Source: Collybia mongolica
Taxonomy: Eukaryota > Basidiomycota > Agaricomycetes > Agaricales > Clitocybaceae
NCBI GenBank assembly: GCA_013420905.1
Contig: JAAXNY010000008.1
Location: 3,038,001 to 3,102,000, forward strand
DNA length: 64,000 nt
Direction: 5' to 3'
The notes beneath the pieces were generated by a model. That model had not been told where the DNA came from, did no database searches, and was given only the letters and a program-made list of their open reading frames with translations. Both the position numbers and the translations under genes were made by a program. Numbering within the stretch: position 1 is the first letter of the stretch; each line of letters starts with the position of its first letter. This document shows, one piece after another, positions 33,454-44,886 of the stretch.

Positions 33454-34434
33454 AGTGTAAAGATTAAGATATTAGAGACGAATTAAGCTAAGATGTGAAT
33501 GTGTGTTTGACTGAGGGTTGGAGGTAGTTCTGCGGCGGATTTATAGCTTTTGGGGAGGTCGGAGGCTGACATGGAGGCTCTCCGAATTTTGTATTCTCGA
33601 TGTTTGAGGCCTGGTTGTGGTGGGTGACTAGTGGATGACACAGGTCCTAAAAATGACAATTAAACGTATAGTCGACATTGAAATAAGGACACAAAATGTC
33701 CCATTCAGGTCAAACTAACCGGCAGTCGAGAATTCATGGAATAAGGGGTTCAACTCGTGTGGTCCTCCCGTGTCGCGATCACCTGACTCATGTCCCAATA
33801 TGGTGGGAGTCACGCGTTGACGTGACCTCCATGTGCTATTGAGACTATATAGGTGTGTGCTCTAAACGTTCACATAACCACTCACTCGACGCACTAAGAC
33901 CCAACATCCAATAAGGTATTCGTTTTACAAATCCTAGCCATAAACTTCACTGTAACTCAGTTATAAGCCACACCATATGCGACGGCGCCCAATCAATCCC
34001 TATGAAATGGGCACAAGGTGCACAGTATGCGTCCACTTTACAACGCCCTACATGTCGGGCTGCCAGAATGGCACAACAGTCGAGTCGTCTGGCCAACCAT
34101 AGAACAAACTGGATGAACTTCAATCACAGCAGCAACAACTTTACCCTATATTCGTCGTCTGGATGGCAACCCAGATGATCTGAAAGCTTTGCCTTCAACA
34201 CAAGTTACCAGCATAACCCAAATCGCGAATGGTGTCAATGAAGAAAAGGTCTCCCAGTTATTTTTCACAGTAACATTTTCAACAAATCACTGATAAATTA
34301 AACTTGAATGTGTCTTTGGATTATCATATCTCTTACAACTTGGCTACACATATTGATACCATCTGTTGACACTCCACTTGGGGTTCTAAGAGGCTGAAGT
34401 TGATTGGGGTGCATCCAAAGTTACACATTATATA
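33454..34434. other. Intergenic, no gene seen
   Basis: This is the upstream region of the coiled-coil gene, then a transition into CpG-poor repeat DNA. No ORF above noise, and no RNA gene seen. Confidence 0.5.
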
Positions 34435-36053
34435 CAGTAGCTCAAAAAACTGTCCCAATGTTTGGTCATTTTATAATGATTTACTTATAACAGAGTACTG
34501 GGGATTAATATCATTCTGAGAAAAAATATATATGATACTACACCATATTAGCTTTGAAATGAGCCCTTACTTTCTTTATTTGAATAAAAACTCATTTCAT
34601 AACAAATTGAACAGAATAATTACTCATTGGGACAGTTTTTTGACCTATGCTTAATTTTGGCAAGATCTTTACTGCAGCAAGCTTTAACATCATGTGATGT
34701 ATTGTGGGAACAATAAACAAAGTCATGTGACCATGTTGATATAAATTCAACATGTTTCCATCATTACAATCATTCTTTCCTTCCCCCATCATCCCATGAG
34801 ACCTACATCTTCTACCCAACGCCTTTCTGTGATCTCCCTTCTTCAAGAAGGCTATACCTTGCATCAGATCCAGTCCAAAACCACTCTGGGAAAGTCTACC
34901 ATTGGGAGAATCAAGAAGGAACTGGATATGGACAAGGAAAACCACAGGGGGGGACGTCCTTCTAAGCTCTCTCCTGGTGACAAATGGTCAATTATTTGAC
35001 AAATCACCACTGGAAGGCTTGATAATGCTGTAGAGGCCACCCATTTCATCAACCAAACTCTTCCCAACCCTGTCACACCCCAAACAGTCAGGAATGCACT
35101 CAAAAAGAATGACTTTTGTAGTGTTGTCAAGAGAAAACGTCCTCTTCTCAAAAAGGCTCATCAACTGCAATGTCTTCAATGGGCAAAATACCATGAAAAC
35201 TGGACAGTGGAGGATTGGAAAAGGATCTTATGGTCAGATGAGGTCAAAATCAACAGGATTGGGTCAGATGGAAGGACTTATACTTGGAAGAAGAAGGGAG
35301 AACCACTTTCTAACAGAACCACCACTCCTACTGTCAAACATGGAGGAGGAAATAATCTTATGGTGTGGGGTTGTATGGGGTGGAATGGAGTAGGAGTGCT
35401 TACAGAGGTCCAGGGGATTATGAATGCAGACCAATACTGCCAGATTTTGGATGAGGGAGTAGTGGAAAGCTTTCAAAAGCTGGAGATGCCAGAGGGAGAG
35501 AGGATGTTTCAGCAGGACAATGACTCCAAACATGCATCCAACAAGGCAACCAAGTGGTTTGAAGACAACAATATTGATGTTATGGTCTGGCCAGCACAAT
35601 CCCCTGACATCAACCCCATTGAACATCTCTGGGTAGTGTTGAAGAAGGCACTTAAGAAATACCCAACAGCCCCCAAAGGAGTACATGAGTTGTGGGATAG
35701 GGTGGTAGTGGAATGGAATGGAATTCCACCAGAAACATGCCAGACACTTATAGAAAGCATGCCTAGAAGGGTTCAAGCAGTTATTAAGGCAAAAGGTGGT
35801 CATACCAAGTATTAATTGTGTAAATAGAGACTTTGGAGATGTAGGTCAAAAAACTGTCCCAATGAGTAATTATTTTGTTCAATTTGTTATGAAATGAGTT
35901 TTTATTCAAATAAGGAAAGTAGGGGCTCATTTCAAAGCTAATATAGTGTAGTATCATATATATATTTCTCAGAATGATATTAATCTCCAGTACTCTGTTA
36001 TAAGTAAATCATTATAAAATGACCAAACATTGGGACAGTTTTTTGACCTACTG
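34435..36053 (+). mobile_element. Tc1-type transposon 1, complete but inactive
   Basis: A 1,619 bp element flanked by TA (34433-34434 and 36054-36055). The inverted repeats are unusually long, about 213 bp each (34435-34648 and 35841-36053). They start CAGTAG and contain TCAAAAAACTGTCCCAATG. The same 19-mer recurs in opposite orientation at the inner edge of each arm, so each arm has two converging candidate transposase-binding sites about 190 bp apart. It encodes one DD34E transposase on the plus strand. Confidence 0.92.
34796..35815 (+). pseudogene. Tc1-type DD34E transposase with one internal stop
   Basis: A single uninterrupted exon of 340 codons apart from TGA at 34997-34999 (codon 68). 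The related element at 36.8-38.4 kb has Arg at that position, so this is a CGA-to-TGA change at a CpG. The N-terminal half has two helix-turn-helix segments (around QEGYTLHQIQSKTTLGKSTI and GRPSKLS). The catalytic triad is intact: ILWSDE, MFQQDND and NPIEHLW, with 34 residues between the second Asp and the Glu. The enzyme would cut and paste at TA. The product is truncated unless the stop is read through. Confidence 0.92.
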
Positions 36054-36740
36054 TAAGGACATCTGTAACAGATTTTCTACTTATTGTGCAACTCTTGTTG
36101 GCCATGTACCTGCAACTTTTCCCAGGCTTGTTTTTTAGAAACATGTCAGTCCTTGGTAATAGTGCTCTTGAGCACTTGCAATTGTGATTTGACATATATT
36201 TACACAGACCATGCATACTCAGGGCATATGCAAACTTGTAGTAGGATTTGGATGCCATATGCTCAGTACTAGCTTTCATACAATATGTGGTCCTGGTGGT
36301 CCTGATTTGAGATCAAACCCTTCAGCACTGGACACTGCTATTTTCTGCCCCAGGACAAAATGGGCTATGAAGCACAGAAATTTCATGTTTGTGTCCAGCA
36401 CCTCATTCTGATAATACACTGTGATAATGCAGGAGCCACTCAATAGGCATAATTGACATTGTGGGGGATACAGCACTTGAGAATATGATCTGGTTCCTGG
36501 ACCCCACTTTGGATGAGCTACATCCCACTCACAGTTGTCATTTTCTGACAGGATCAAACTCGCCAGTCCTCAAGAACCTTGTTGGTGTCTCGCATACTGT
36601 AAGAATTACAATTCCTATACATTATAGCAGCTGGGTGTTTTGACCCTAGCTTTGCTGACCTAATATGACTAATCAGAAGAAGATGACAAATATTGAATGG
36701 ATGCCTGAAACAGAAGCAGGTGGCATTTGCTGTCAGACAC
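36054..36740. repeat. Repeat-derived spacer with a loop-family fragment
   Basis: 36600-36738 is another copy of the palindrome loop sequence (compare 39362-39505). Around 36.47-36.56 kb is a segment also present near 41.37-41.46 kb (TCACAGTTGT followed by TTTCTG). No gene. The 93-codon minus-strand ORF at 36276-36557 lies in this repeat. Confidence 0.55.
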
Positions 36741-36804
36741 ACAAGCTTACTACCTGTGCCTTCAGCATGGGGGGGTGGCTTTTCCATTCTGAGGGCAAAT
36801 AATA

Positions 36805-38389
36805 CAGTGGCTCAAAAAACTGCCCCAATGTTTGTACATTTTTGAAAGATCAATATGGTATGAAGTGCTGACATAAGCAGGGGACCTGGGGTAATTATGT
36901 AAGATACTATGACATCGTGGCTTTCCAATGGACCCTGGATCATGTGATTTGGATCAAAACCCATTAAGCTATAGGCCAAACAAAATGATTACTCATTGGG
37001 GCAGTTTTTTGACCCTCTATTAATTTTCTATCTAATACTTTGTATGACCACCTTTTGCCTTTATAACTGCTTGTATCCGCCTGGGCATACTTTCTATCAG
37101 GTTTTGGCATACCTCTGGTGGAATTTCACCCCACTCTTCAGCCAATCTATCCCACAACTCATGTACTCCTTTGGGTGGTGTCGGATATTCTTTAAGACGG
37201 CGCTTGAGATGTTCCCAAAGGTGTTCTATTGGATTCATGTCAGGGGATTGGGCAGGCCAGCCAAGGACTTGAATGTTGTTGTCTTCATGTGTGTTTGGGG
37301 TCGTTATCTTGCTGAAAGTAGCGCTCGCCATCCACCATTTCCAACTTCTCAAAACTTTCCTGAACTCCACTCTCCAAAATTTCACAGTATTGAACCTTGT
37401 CCATGTTCCCCTGCACCTCTATGAGCTTTCCCACTCCATTCCACCCCATACAACCCCATACCATGAGGTTTCCTCCTCCTCCATGTTTGACAGTAGGTGA
37501 TGTTGTTCTATCAGATGGTGGTTCTCCCCTTTGTTTCCAGACATAAACCTTTCCATCTGACCCAATCCTATTGATTTTGGTCTCATCTGTCCATAGAACC
37601 CTTTTCCAGTTCTCCACAGTCCAGCTTTCATGATATTTTGCAAACTGGAGACGCCGGATGCGATGGGCTCGTTTGAGAAGAGGAGCTTTCCTCTTTGTAG
37701 CAGCATAAAATTGATTTTCCTTGAGTGCATTTCTGACTGTCTGGGGTGTGACAGGATTGGGGATGATGCCATTGATGAATTGGGTAGCCTGAACTGCATT
37801 ATCAAGCTTCCCTGACTTGATTTGACGAATAATTGACTGTTTGTCACGAACAGACAGCTTGGAGGGGCGGCCACCAAGGTTGTTTTCTTTGTTTCCATCC
37901 ACATCTTTGCTGATCCTACTGATGGTACCCTTCCCTAGACCAGTTTTCTCCTTGATTTGACGCTGAGAATAGCCCTCATTGAGGAGAGAAACAACAGTAT
38001 TGTGCTGAGCAGTAGAAATGGCTTTCATGATGGTGGTAAGAGGTCAAGAAGATGATTGAACCAATTCCAACATGTCAAATTGATACAAATAAAGTCACAT
38101 GACATTGTTTATTCTTCCCACAGTCCATAATGTTCTTGCATTGGATCATAAATGCCAGAATAATGGAAAATAAGATAAGGGTCAAAAAACTGCCCCAATG
38201 AGTAGCCATTTTGTTTGGCTTATAGCTTAATGGATATTGATCCAAATCACATGATCCAGGGTCCATTGGAAAGCCACGATGTCATAGTATCTTACATAAT
38301 TACCCCAGGTCCCCTGCTTATGTCAGCACTTCATACCATATTGATCTTTCAAAAATGTACAAACATTGGGGCAGTTTTTTGAGCCACTG
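36805..38389 (-). mobile_element. Tc1-type transposon 2, complete but inactive
   Basis: A 1,585 bp element flanked by TA, inserted into the left arm of the palindrome; the empty site is in the right arm near 40053-40064. The arms are about 211 bp, start CAGTGG and carry TCAAAAAACTGCCCCAATG at the outer edge and its reverse complement at the inner edge (36994-37015 and 38179-38200). This is the same two-site plan as transposon 1, with one base changed in the core. Transposase is on the minus strand. Confidence 0.92.
37032..38028 (-). pseudogene. Tc1-type DD34E transposase with a frameshift deletion
   Basis: From ATG 38028 the frame runs through two HTH segments and the first two catalytic Asp (VLWTDE, YFQQDND). 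It ends at TGA just after PKHT (about 37285-37290). The remaining 3' part, with HEDNNIQVLGWPAQ and NPIEHLW, is in another frame down to 37032. Compared with transposon 1, roughly 23 nt are missing between KHT and EDNN, which removes the ATKWF region and shifts the frame. The rest aligns well. Inactive. Confidence 0.9.
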
Positions 38390-38490
38390 TATTTACACAA
38401 ATATATAAAGGGAGTTCCAGAATATATGGTTACCAGAGTGTGGATTGCAGTTGGCCACAAATGGCATTGATTTTTTTCCCCCATACCACA

Positions 38491-38877
38491 GGCCTCCAGA
38501 AGCTCCCCTATATGTTTGGAAAATTTTTGTGGATTTGAGACTCCCAAAATGTTTTCCCAGCCCAACATAGCAGATCTTGGTAATTTTGGCAAAATCCTTG
38601 GCCTGTGTGTAGCAGATTTCAGACCTTCCTTGAGGATTTTTTTCAAGTAATGGGTTGCCAGTTCATTTGGTCTGTTTCAGTTTGAGAAGAGCCAGAGCCC
38701 AGATTCACAATCTTCAAGAAGCACTAAAAAAACTTGGTCCTAGTATGACAAAAATTCTCATGTTTTTTTTTTCCATATGTTTTATGTTTATGACATAAGC
38801 CCTAGCCCATATAGTGGATTTAAGGCCCATTTTAATGAAATTTTTTTCCAAACATATAGGGGAGCTTCCAGGGGCCT
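38491..38877. mobile_element. 387 bp MITE with 8 bp target duplication (hAT-like)
   Basis: The terminal inverted repeats begin AGGCC and share AAGCTCCCCTATATGTTTGG. CATACCAC lies directly on both sides (38483-38490 and 38878-38885). The right arm of the palindrome has a single copy of this octamer at the matching place (about 39953-39960, complement), proving the insertion. An 8 bp duplication and no coding capacity fit a hAT-type non-autonomous element; the family itself is not identified. Confidence 0.85.
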
Positions 38878-40111
38878 CATACCACTCTGAGGAACAACTG
38901 TAAAATTGAAATTTACAACAAAATACCTTGGTATTTCAGTAGAGATTCATCTGCTTCATTCTTATCTTTACTGTGGCAAGAATAGATGATGAATCATGAT
39001 TGTAAATGAGATGGTAATTAGTCTCACAACAAATACATGTGATATGTTCCTGCCTCCAATCAAGGCACTTTCTAGATTGCATGCAATCTTATATATTTAC
39101 CTCAAGTGAGCCTCAAAACTATAATGCATGCTTTGATAAGTATTTTGTAATTAACAGGCTATAGCCATGAAACTTTATTTAATTGATTTGATCTTTTCAG
39201 AATGTTCTATGAGAGGGGGGAAAGAAGAATGACACTACTTCCAGATCCCAGCAACAAATGGACACATGAGCTAGTAGAGGGCACATATTTCACAAATTTG
39301 GTGCTGGATGCTTTTTGGTCACATGACTAAATGATCCTATACGTATATATCTTCTGTCCTATACATTAAAACAGCTGAGTGTTTTGACCCTAGCTTTGCT
39401 GACCTAATATTCACTTTGCTGACTAAAAATACCAGAAAAAGATGACAAATATTGAACAGATGCCTGAAACAGAAGCAGGTGGCATTTGCCATCAGACACA
39501 TCATTTAGTCATGTGACCAAAAAGCATCCAGCACCAAATTTGTGAAATATGTGCTCTCTACTAGCTCATGTGTCCATTTGTTGCTGGGATCTGGAAGTAG
39601 TGTCATTCTTCTTTCCCCCCTCTCATAGAACATTCTGAAAAGATCAAATCAATTAAATAAAGTTTCATGGCTATAGCCTGTTAATTACAAAATACTTATC
39701 AAAGCATGCATTATAGTTTTGAGGCTCACTTGAGGTAAATATATAAGATTGCATGCAATCTAGAAAGTGCCTTGATTGGAGGCAGGAACATATCACATGT
39801 ATTTGTTGTGAGACTAATTACCATCTCATTTACAATCATGATTCATCATCTATCCTTGCCACAGTAAAGATAAGAATGAAGCAGATGAATCTCTACTGAA
39901 ATACCAAGGTATTTTGTTGTAAATTTCAACTTTACAGTTGTTTCTTAGAGTGGTATGAGAGAAAAAAAAATCAATGGCATTTGTGGCCAACCACAATCTA
40001 CACTCCAGTAACCATATATCTCAAGCTCCCTTTATATATTTGTGTAAATATTATTTGCCCTCAGAATGGGCAAGCCACCCCCCATGCCAAAGGCATGGGT
40101 AGTAAGCTTGT

Positions 40112-42224
40112 TACAATGGTGGAATGTCAAATTCTTTTGATGATCAAATTTATGTCCAGAACAGACCAAAGTGCTATGACATGGTCCAGAACTCCTTTTG
40201 CTGCCTGTCAATGAAGGGACTCTCTCATTGCATGCCTCCCAAGGACTGACATACATACAGTCCAAGCAAAACAAAAGTATTTCATGCAAACAACATTTCA
40301 AGTAATGGCAGAATGATGGAGCTACAATGTCACACTCCCAGTGAACAGGTGACATGAAGATTCACTGAAGTCATCTTGAGGTCATAACATGTTGGCTGTG
40401 GGGTAATGTCAATAGGTGTGGTGTGCTTGATAGGTATTGTCAATTCTTGACTAACTCAACCAGTGAAGCAGTATAGGTGGCCATGATTGAAAGACTAAGA
40501 TTGGGGTAGCTGCCTGTGTAAAATGTCTTCTTTTCACCTTGACTCTCTCCAGTCCTATGCACACCCTGGATATCCATTTGCCTTTTCCTTTCCCACAGAG
40601 CCTGTGTTTCCCCAAAACATCCAATCCAAAACCTCTCCTTGTTGAAGACTCCTGCTGCCTATTCAACTTTGAGTTCACTTAGCACCTCAGAACTGTGAAT
40701 GGCACAAAGTGGCTGGCCTACACAACTAGCACAATATTCCAGCCATGGAATCAAGCCAAAGACTAGCCACACAATCACCACACCCATGACAAACCCTACC
40801 TGCTAATCATAGTATCACTTTTGACAGGGGTAAAATTATCATGTTCTCCCTTGTCTCAGGTGTGGTATATGTTTTCACAGAGACATTCATATACTGTTAT
40901 TCACTGACTACATGACTCTTTCTGATAACATACCACCCACCTTCTCCTACCCATCAGGCCTGTGACAATCAAGTTAGTTCTTCTTTAAAGTGGTCTGGTT
41001 TGTGATTTGATGGATCTTCACAGACCACATGTACTCCTAGAGCCATGCTTCTTTCCTTAAAGTGAGCAATGCATTACAGCAAGAATGGGACAGCATGTGT
41101 TTATAGCAATAGTGCAACAGACTTCATTCAAGACTTTGGCCCCAAGATGAAATTGTGTCCTTGATGATATATGCAATATTCACCTTCACCATCTGCTCAA
41201 GGGCAGCCTAAGAGTGCCATGTGCCACTGAGAAACAGTAAATCTTAGGGTTAACAAGTGGGCTATTTGTATCTGTTTAATTTAGGCCCTTTTCTGATAAT
41301 GGACTGTCAGTAGCATGCACCTATCAAGGCTGGTCATTCATATTGCAGGGTATATGGGTATACACCACCCTCAAACATAGTCCAGTTCCTGGTTTTGCCC
41401 CAGATCAACATATCCTGCTCACAGTTGTGACTTTCTGGCAGGATCAAATCCATTGAGTTGATAAGAACCCTGGCAGCTGTTAGGAAGGCAACATGTCCTC
41501 TTTGATTCAGACTGATATTCTTACACTGTCAAATCTCTTGACAATTGATGTCATCTTTGGCCTGTAATTGGAAACCCATACTTCATTGTACTGATTTTGG
41601 TTTGGCAATTTGGTCCTCTCCTCTATACTGTTTGCCTCTTCCATCTCAAAAAGAAAGAGGTTGGGGTACAAGACCCATCCAAAATGGCGGGTACTTGTAC
41701 TCAACCCAATTGCAAACCAAGCAGGTGATTAGTATAGACTGCTTTTGTATAGAGGCAGCCATGTCTATGGACATTAAATAAGATGAGAAATGAACCTTAT
41801 ATAACCAACAGTGGCTTGGAGGGTCACTACCATCCCTTTGAGGCTTGCTCCACTGACCTGTAGAGATGTCTTGAGTGACTCAAGACTGCACAATCATAAT
41901 TCTGCACAAGTCACAGTATTTCTATGAGTGGATTCTGATAACAAATGTTCATGCTTTACAAACTACACATCTCCTTGGTAGAGGCATGGAGAGCAAAAAG
42001 AAAATGTTCTAGAGAGTGCTCTTGAGTTTATCGATATTGTGAACAGTGACTTTGTTTGTGGTCCATTCAATTTTCAGCATCAATCCTTATGAAGTGGTTT
42101 CTGATGACCTGAATCAAAGAACAAATGTACAGGATCATGCCACATCATTGCAAACGAGCCTCCCAATGAGAGGCAGAAGTTAAATACAGACCCTAGCATA
42201 CATAGTAGAACAGTCTGTTCCCCT
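40112..42224. other. CpG-poor repeat-derived DNA, no gene seen
   Basis: About 2.1 kb with only short ORFs in all frames. Almost every CpG is lost. The stretch around 41.37-41.46 kb repeats the sequence at 36.47-36.56 kb. I see no RNA gene. Confidence 0.55.
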
Positions 42225-43347
42225 ACTATCAGTGGCCCATTATTGCCTACAGGCAGTGTAATGCTTATTTTCATTTTGGCCACTTCCACAGCTCCATTTG
42301 CCTCAAAAAAAAATCATAGGTTGGTGCATGTCATCCAAATAAGACCCTTGACTCAGAACAATAAATAAATGTCCTGAGTTTTATGGGGAGGCTCGAGAGG
42401 GTGACTTTGATCAAGTAAATTGCCATTTGATAGTCAGGCCCACAACTATGGGAAAGGGCACAGGAAATTGGTTGGATGCAAGACTTTCTATATATCAATA
42501 TCTTCTATTCTACACATTTTATAAGGGCACAGAGTGTTAGATGCTATGGCAGGCTCCAGATTTGTTGTTCACAGAGGTGAGAGTGACAGGGATCCTCGTT
42601 ACATTTTTAGATGACCCTGGCTTCCCGGCTTGGCAGTTGGGACAACATCCCTCAGGGTATGAAATTTTCTTGATCTTTGATGTGACTACAGTGACGAAAA
42701 TAAGAAATACATGCCTCATTTGCTGAAATGAAGCCTGTCGTCTCGGTCAATGCCCGCCACATTTTCTCCCCCCCCAAAAAAAATAATTGAGGCGGGGCAA
42801 TCTGTCCGTAAGGACCAGTTCTATATACTGGTAACTTTATGAATCCTTACTTCTCCGTTCCGTAGCGTTATGGGGGAGTATGGCATTCAATGTGTAAAAA
42901 AAATAAAATTTGATCAGAAGCCAAAAATATGCCCGAAATGTTTTGGATACACATGCAATGAAACTTTAGATTGGCCGCCAAACTTTTGACCTATGCCCAA
43001 AGTTTTTTGGATACACATACAACCAAACATTAGATTGGCTGCCAAACTTTGGCTGCACCCCGTGAAACTTTTGACATACTGAACTTGGAGATTATGTCGA
43101 ACTGTTATCAAGCTACAGCTACCCTACCAAGCTAACAGGAGGCTTATTTCAGACTGTTTTACATGAATGAAGAGAATTAGTATTTTATTAAAGCAACCAT
43201 TAGGATAGATCAGTAGGTAGATATTAACATGAAATATTCAAACGAGTGTGGGTATGCTATGCTACATGAATGGCAAGAGTTGGTAAGGAGGGTGAAAACT
43301 AACGAGAGTGGGTATATATAGAGAATCAATGGCATAAATCACAGGGT

Positions 43348-44886
43348 CAGAAATCATCAAATTTGAAGTCCAAAGGATGTGTCATCACTGGCTTCTTGTT
43401 GCTAAAGGATAGGTCGGCCATCAATGCAAGTGGCTTCCTGCTTGAGGCAGGTGTTATATTTCCACAATTTGGGTTTGGCTCTTCATCGCTTGAACTAGTG
43501 AGATCAACTACTGAATTCTTCATCTTTTGAGGTTGCAGAAAGGATGTTTCTGGAGCAGAAAGGATGTTTCTGGAGCAGAAACAGGATTGGCCTTGTTGGC
43601 ATCAGGATCTAGTATTTAGTTAAGCCATTATCTGGCAAATGGCCAGGTTTGATTATTCAACATACCATTAGCAATCTCATCAGCAATATCTCTTGCTATT
43701 TCATCATCAACTAGAGTAGTGCAGGAAGGTTCAGGGGAGCGAGTCCAAAGCTTTGTGGGCTCTTTGAAAGTACAATTGAGTGAGAAATTTGTAGGAAAAG
43801 CAAGCACATACCTCCATTACTACAGTGTCGTTTTTTTGGTCATACTGTACTATCATCACTGTCGCTGCCATGGCTACTGGAATCTGACTCATCTGAGCTA
43901 TATTCCTCTGAAACAGCTTGTCCTACAGTGAAATTATTTGGATATTAGTAACAAGAAGAAATGTAATGAATAGGTCTCACTCTTACCCTTCCTCTTCAGC
44001 TGCTGACTCCTAAGGTTAAATACAAGCCCTCCTGGTATAGATTGATGTGGTTCCAAAGGTCCATGCAGCCAGAAATTGATCACATCATTTGGAATAGGTT
44101 GACATGTTGCTATTTGACAAGATTCAGTATCATTTTGAGCAATATTTTTCAATAGCTTACCAAGGCAGATGAAGTTGTTGGTCCATTTTTGTTTTTTGGT
44201 TCCTTGATTCAAAAAGAGTCGCTCACCATTAGGCTGGGGATCAGGTAGTACAAGAACCTTTTGCTGCTCCTTTGTACACACCAAAAAACAAGGCTGTCCA
44301 TCATCTGAGGGTAGAAGGTCAAAAAACTGGAAGAGGTCAGGAAATATGTTTCATAGGGCAGCAAGCACTTCTAGATGATTCCATGCTGAATCCAGCAAGA
44401 TGCCCTTTATATGATCTGCCTTGATGAGAGCTCTTGGAAGTTGTTGAAGCTGGTAATGTGTAGGGAATGACTGGTCAGCAAGCCCTTTAACATGACCAGC
44501 CTTATCCTATTGTAGGGAGATCAGATTTGATAGGTCAATGGAAACTGCATGAATACTGTACCTTGAGAAGCCCACTAGACAGCCACACAATGTAGGCAAC
44601 CTTGAACTCAGTAGTCTCTGTTTTTTTCTATGGAGGGTCAGGTCTGTAAAAATGATATAGGACTGAGACAAACTTTTTTTAAACTCTTGGAGTCACGAGG
44701 TTCTCTTTTCAGACCATAGTTGGCTTCTCGGTCTGCTGCACTATATTGTGAGGATGACATCCTTCCAAGACTCGAACCAGAGGCTGTACTGGATGAGCCT
44801 GAACCAGGAGTAAGTGACATTCCTGATGTGCCAATCAGGTTTTGCAGAATAGTTTTGACATTGATGCTAGAAGCTGGAGGGTCCAT
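43348..44886 (-). pseudogene. Unrecognised element gene with acidic C-terminus, one internal stop
   Basis: The minus-strand exons run from ATG 44886 (MDPPASSINVKTILQNL). They continue through segments reading VAYIVWLSSGLLK, GHVKGLADQSFPTHYQL, ADHIKGILLDSAWNHL, NFICLGKLLKNIAQND and CQPIPNDVINFWLHGP. Then comes a Ser/Asp/Glu-rich stretch (SSDESDSSSHGSDSDDS), and the gene ends KFDDF at 43348. Exact introns are unresolved. At 44353-44351 TGA stands where CGA or similar is expected, so the copy is probably dead. I do not recognise the protein. It has no transposase motif and may be an accessory gene of the element. Confidence 0.5.
43552..43590 (+). repeat. Tandem 20 bp duplication
   Basis: GAAAGGATGTTTCTGGAGCA occurs twice in a row, inside the C-terminal part of the unrecognised element gene. 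It probably arose by replication slippage. Confidence 0.75.

Larger units (their letters stand above)
36741..40111. repeat. Fold-back palindrome with two nested insertions
   Basis: Without insertions the arms are about 610 bp and the loop 168 bp (39335-39502). The left arm is 36741-36804, 38390-38490 and 38878-39334; the right arm is 39503-40111. The arms begin ACAAGCTTACTACC and include a small hairpin, CCATGCC...GGCATGG. The left arm is split by the Tc1-type element at 36805-38389 and by the MITE at 38491-38877. The right arm keeps both empty sites. No protein is encoded. A linear family member at 1-595 suggests that the right half plus loop is the ancestral order and the left arm is an inverted duplication. 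Confidence 0.87.

Noticed and set aside
41545..41781. Plus-strand ORF in the CpG-poor spacer
   Set aside because: It lies in repeat-derived sequence with no motif, and ORFs of this length occur by chance in AT-rich DNA.
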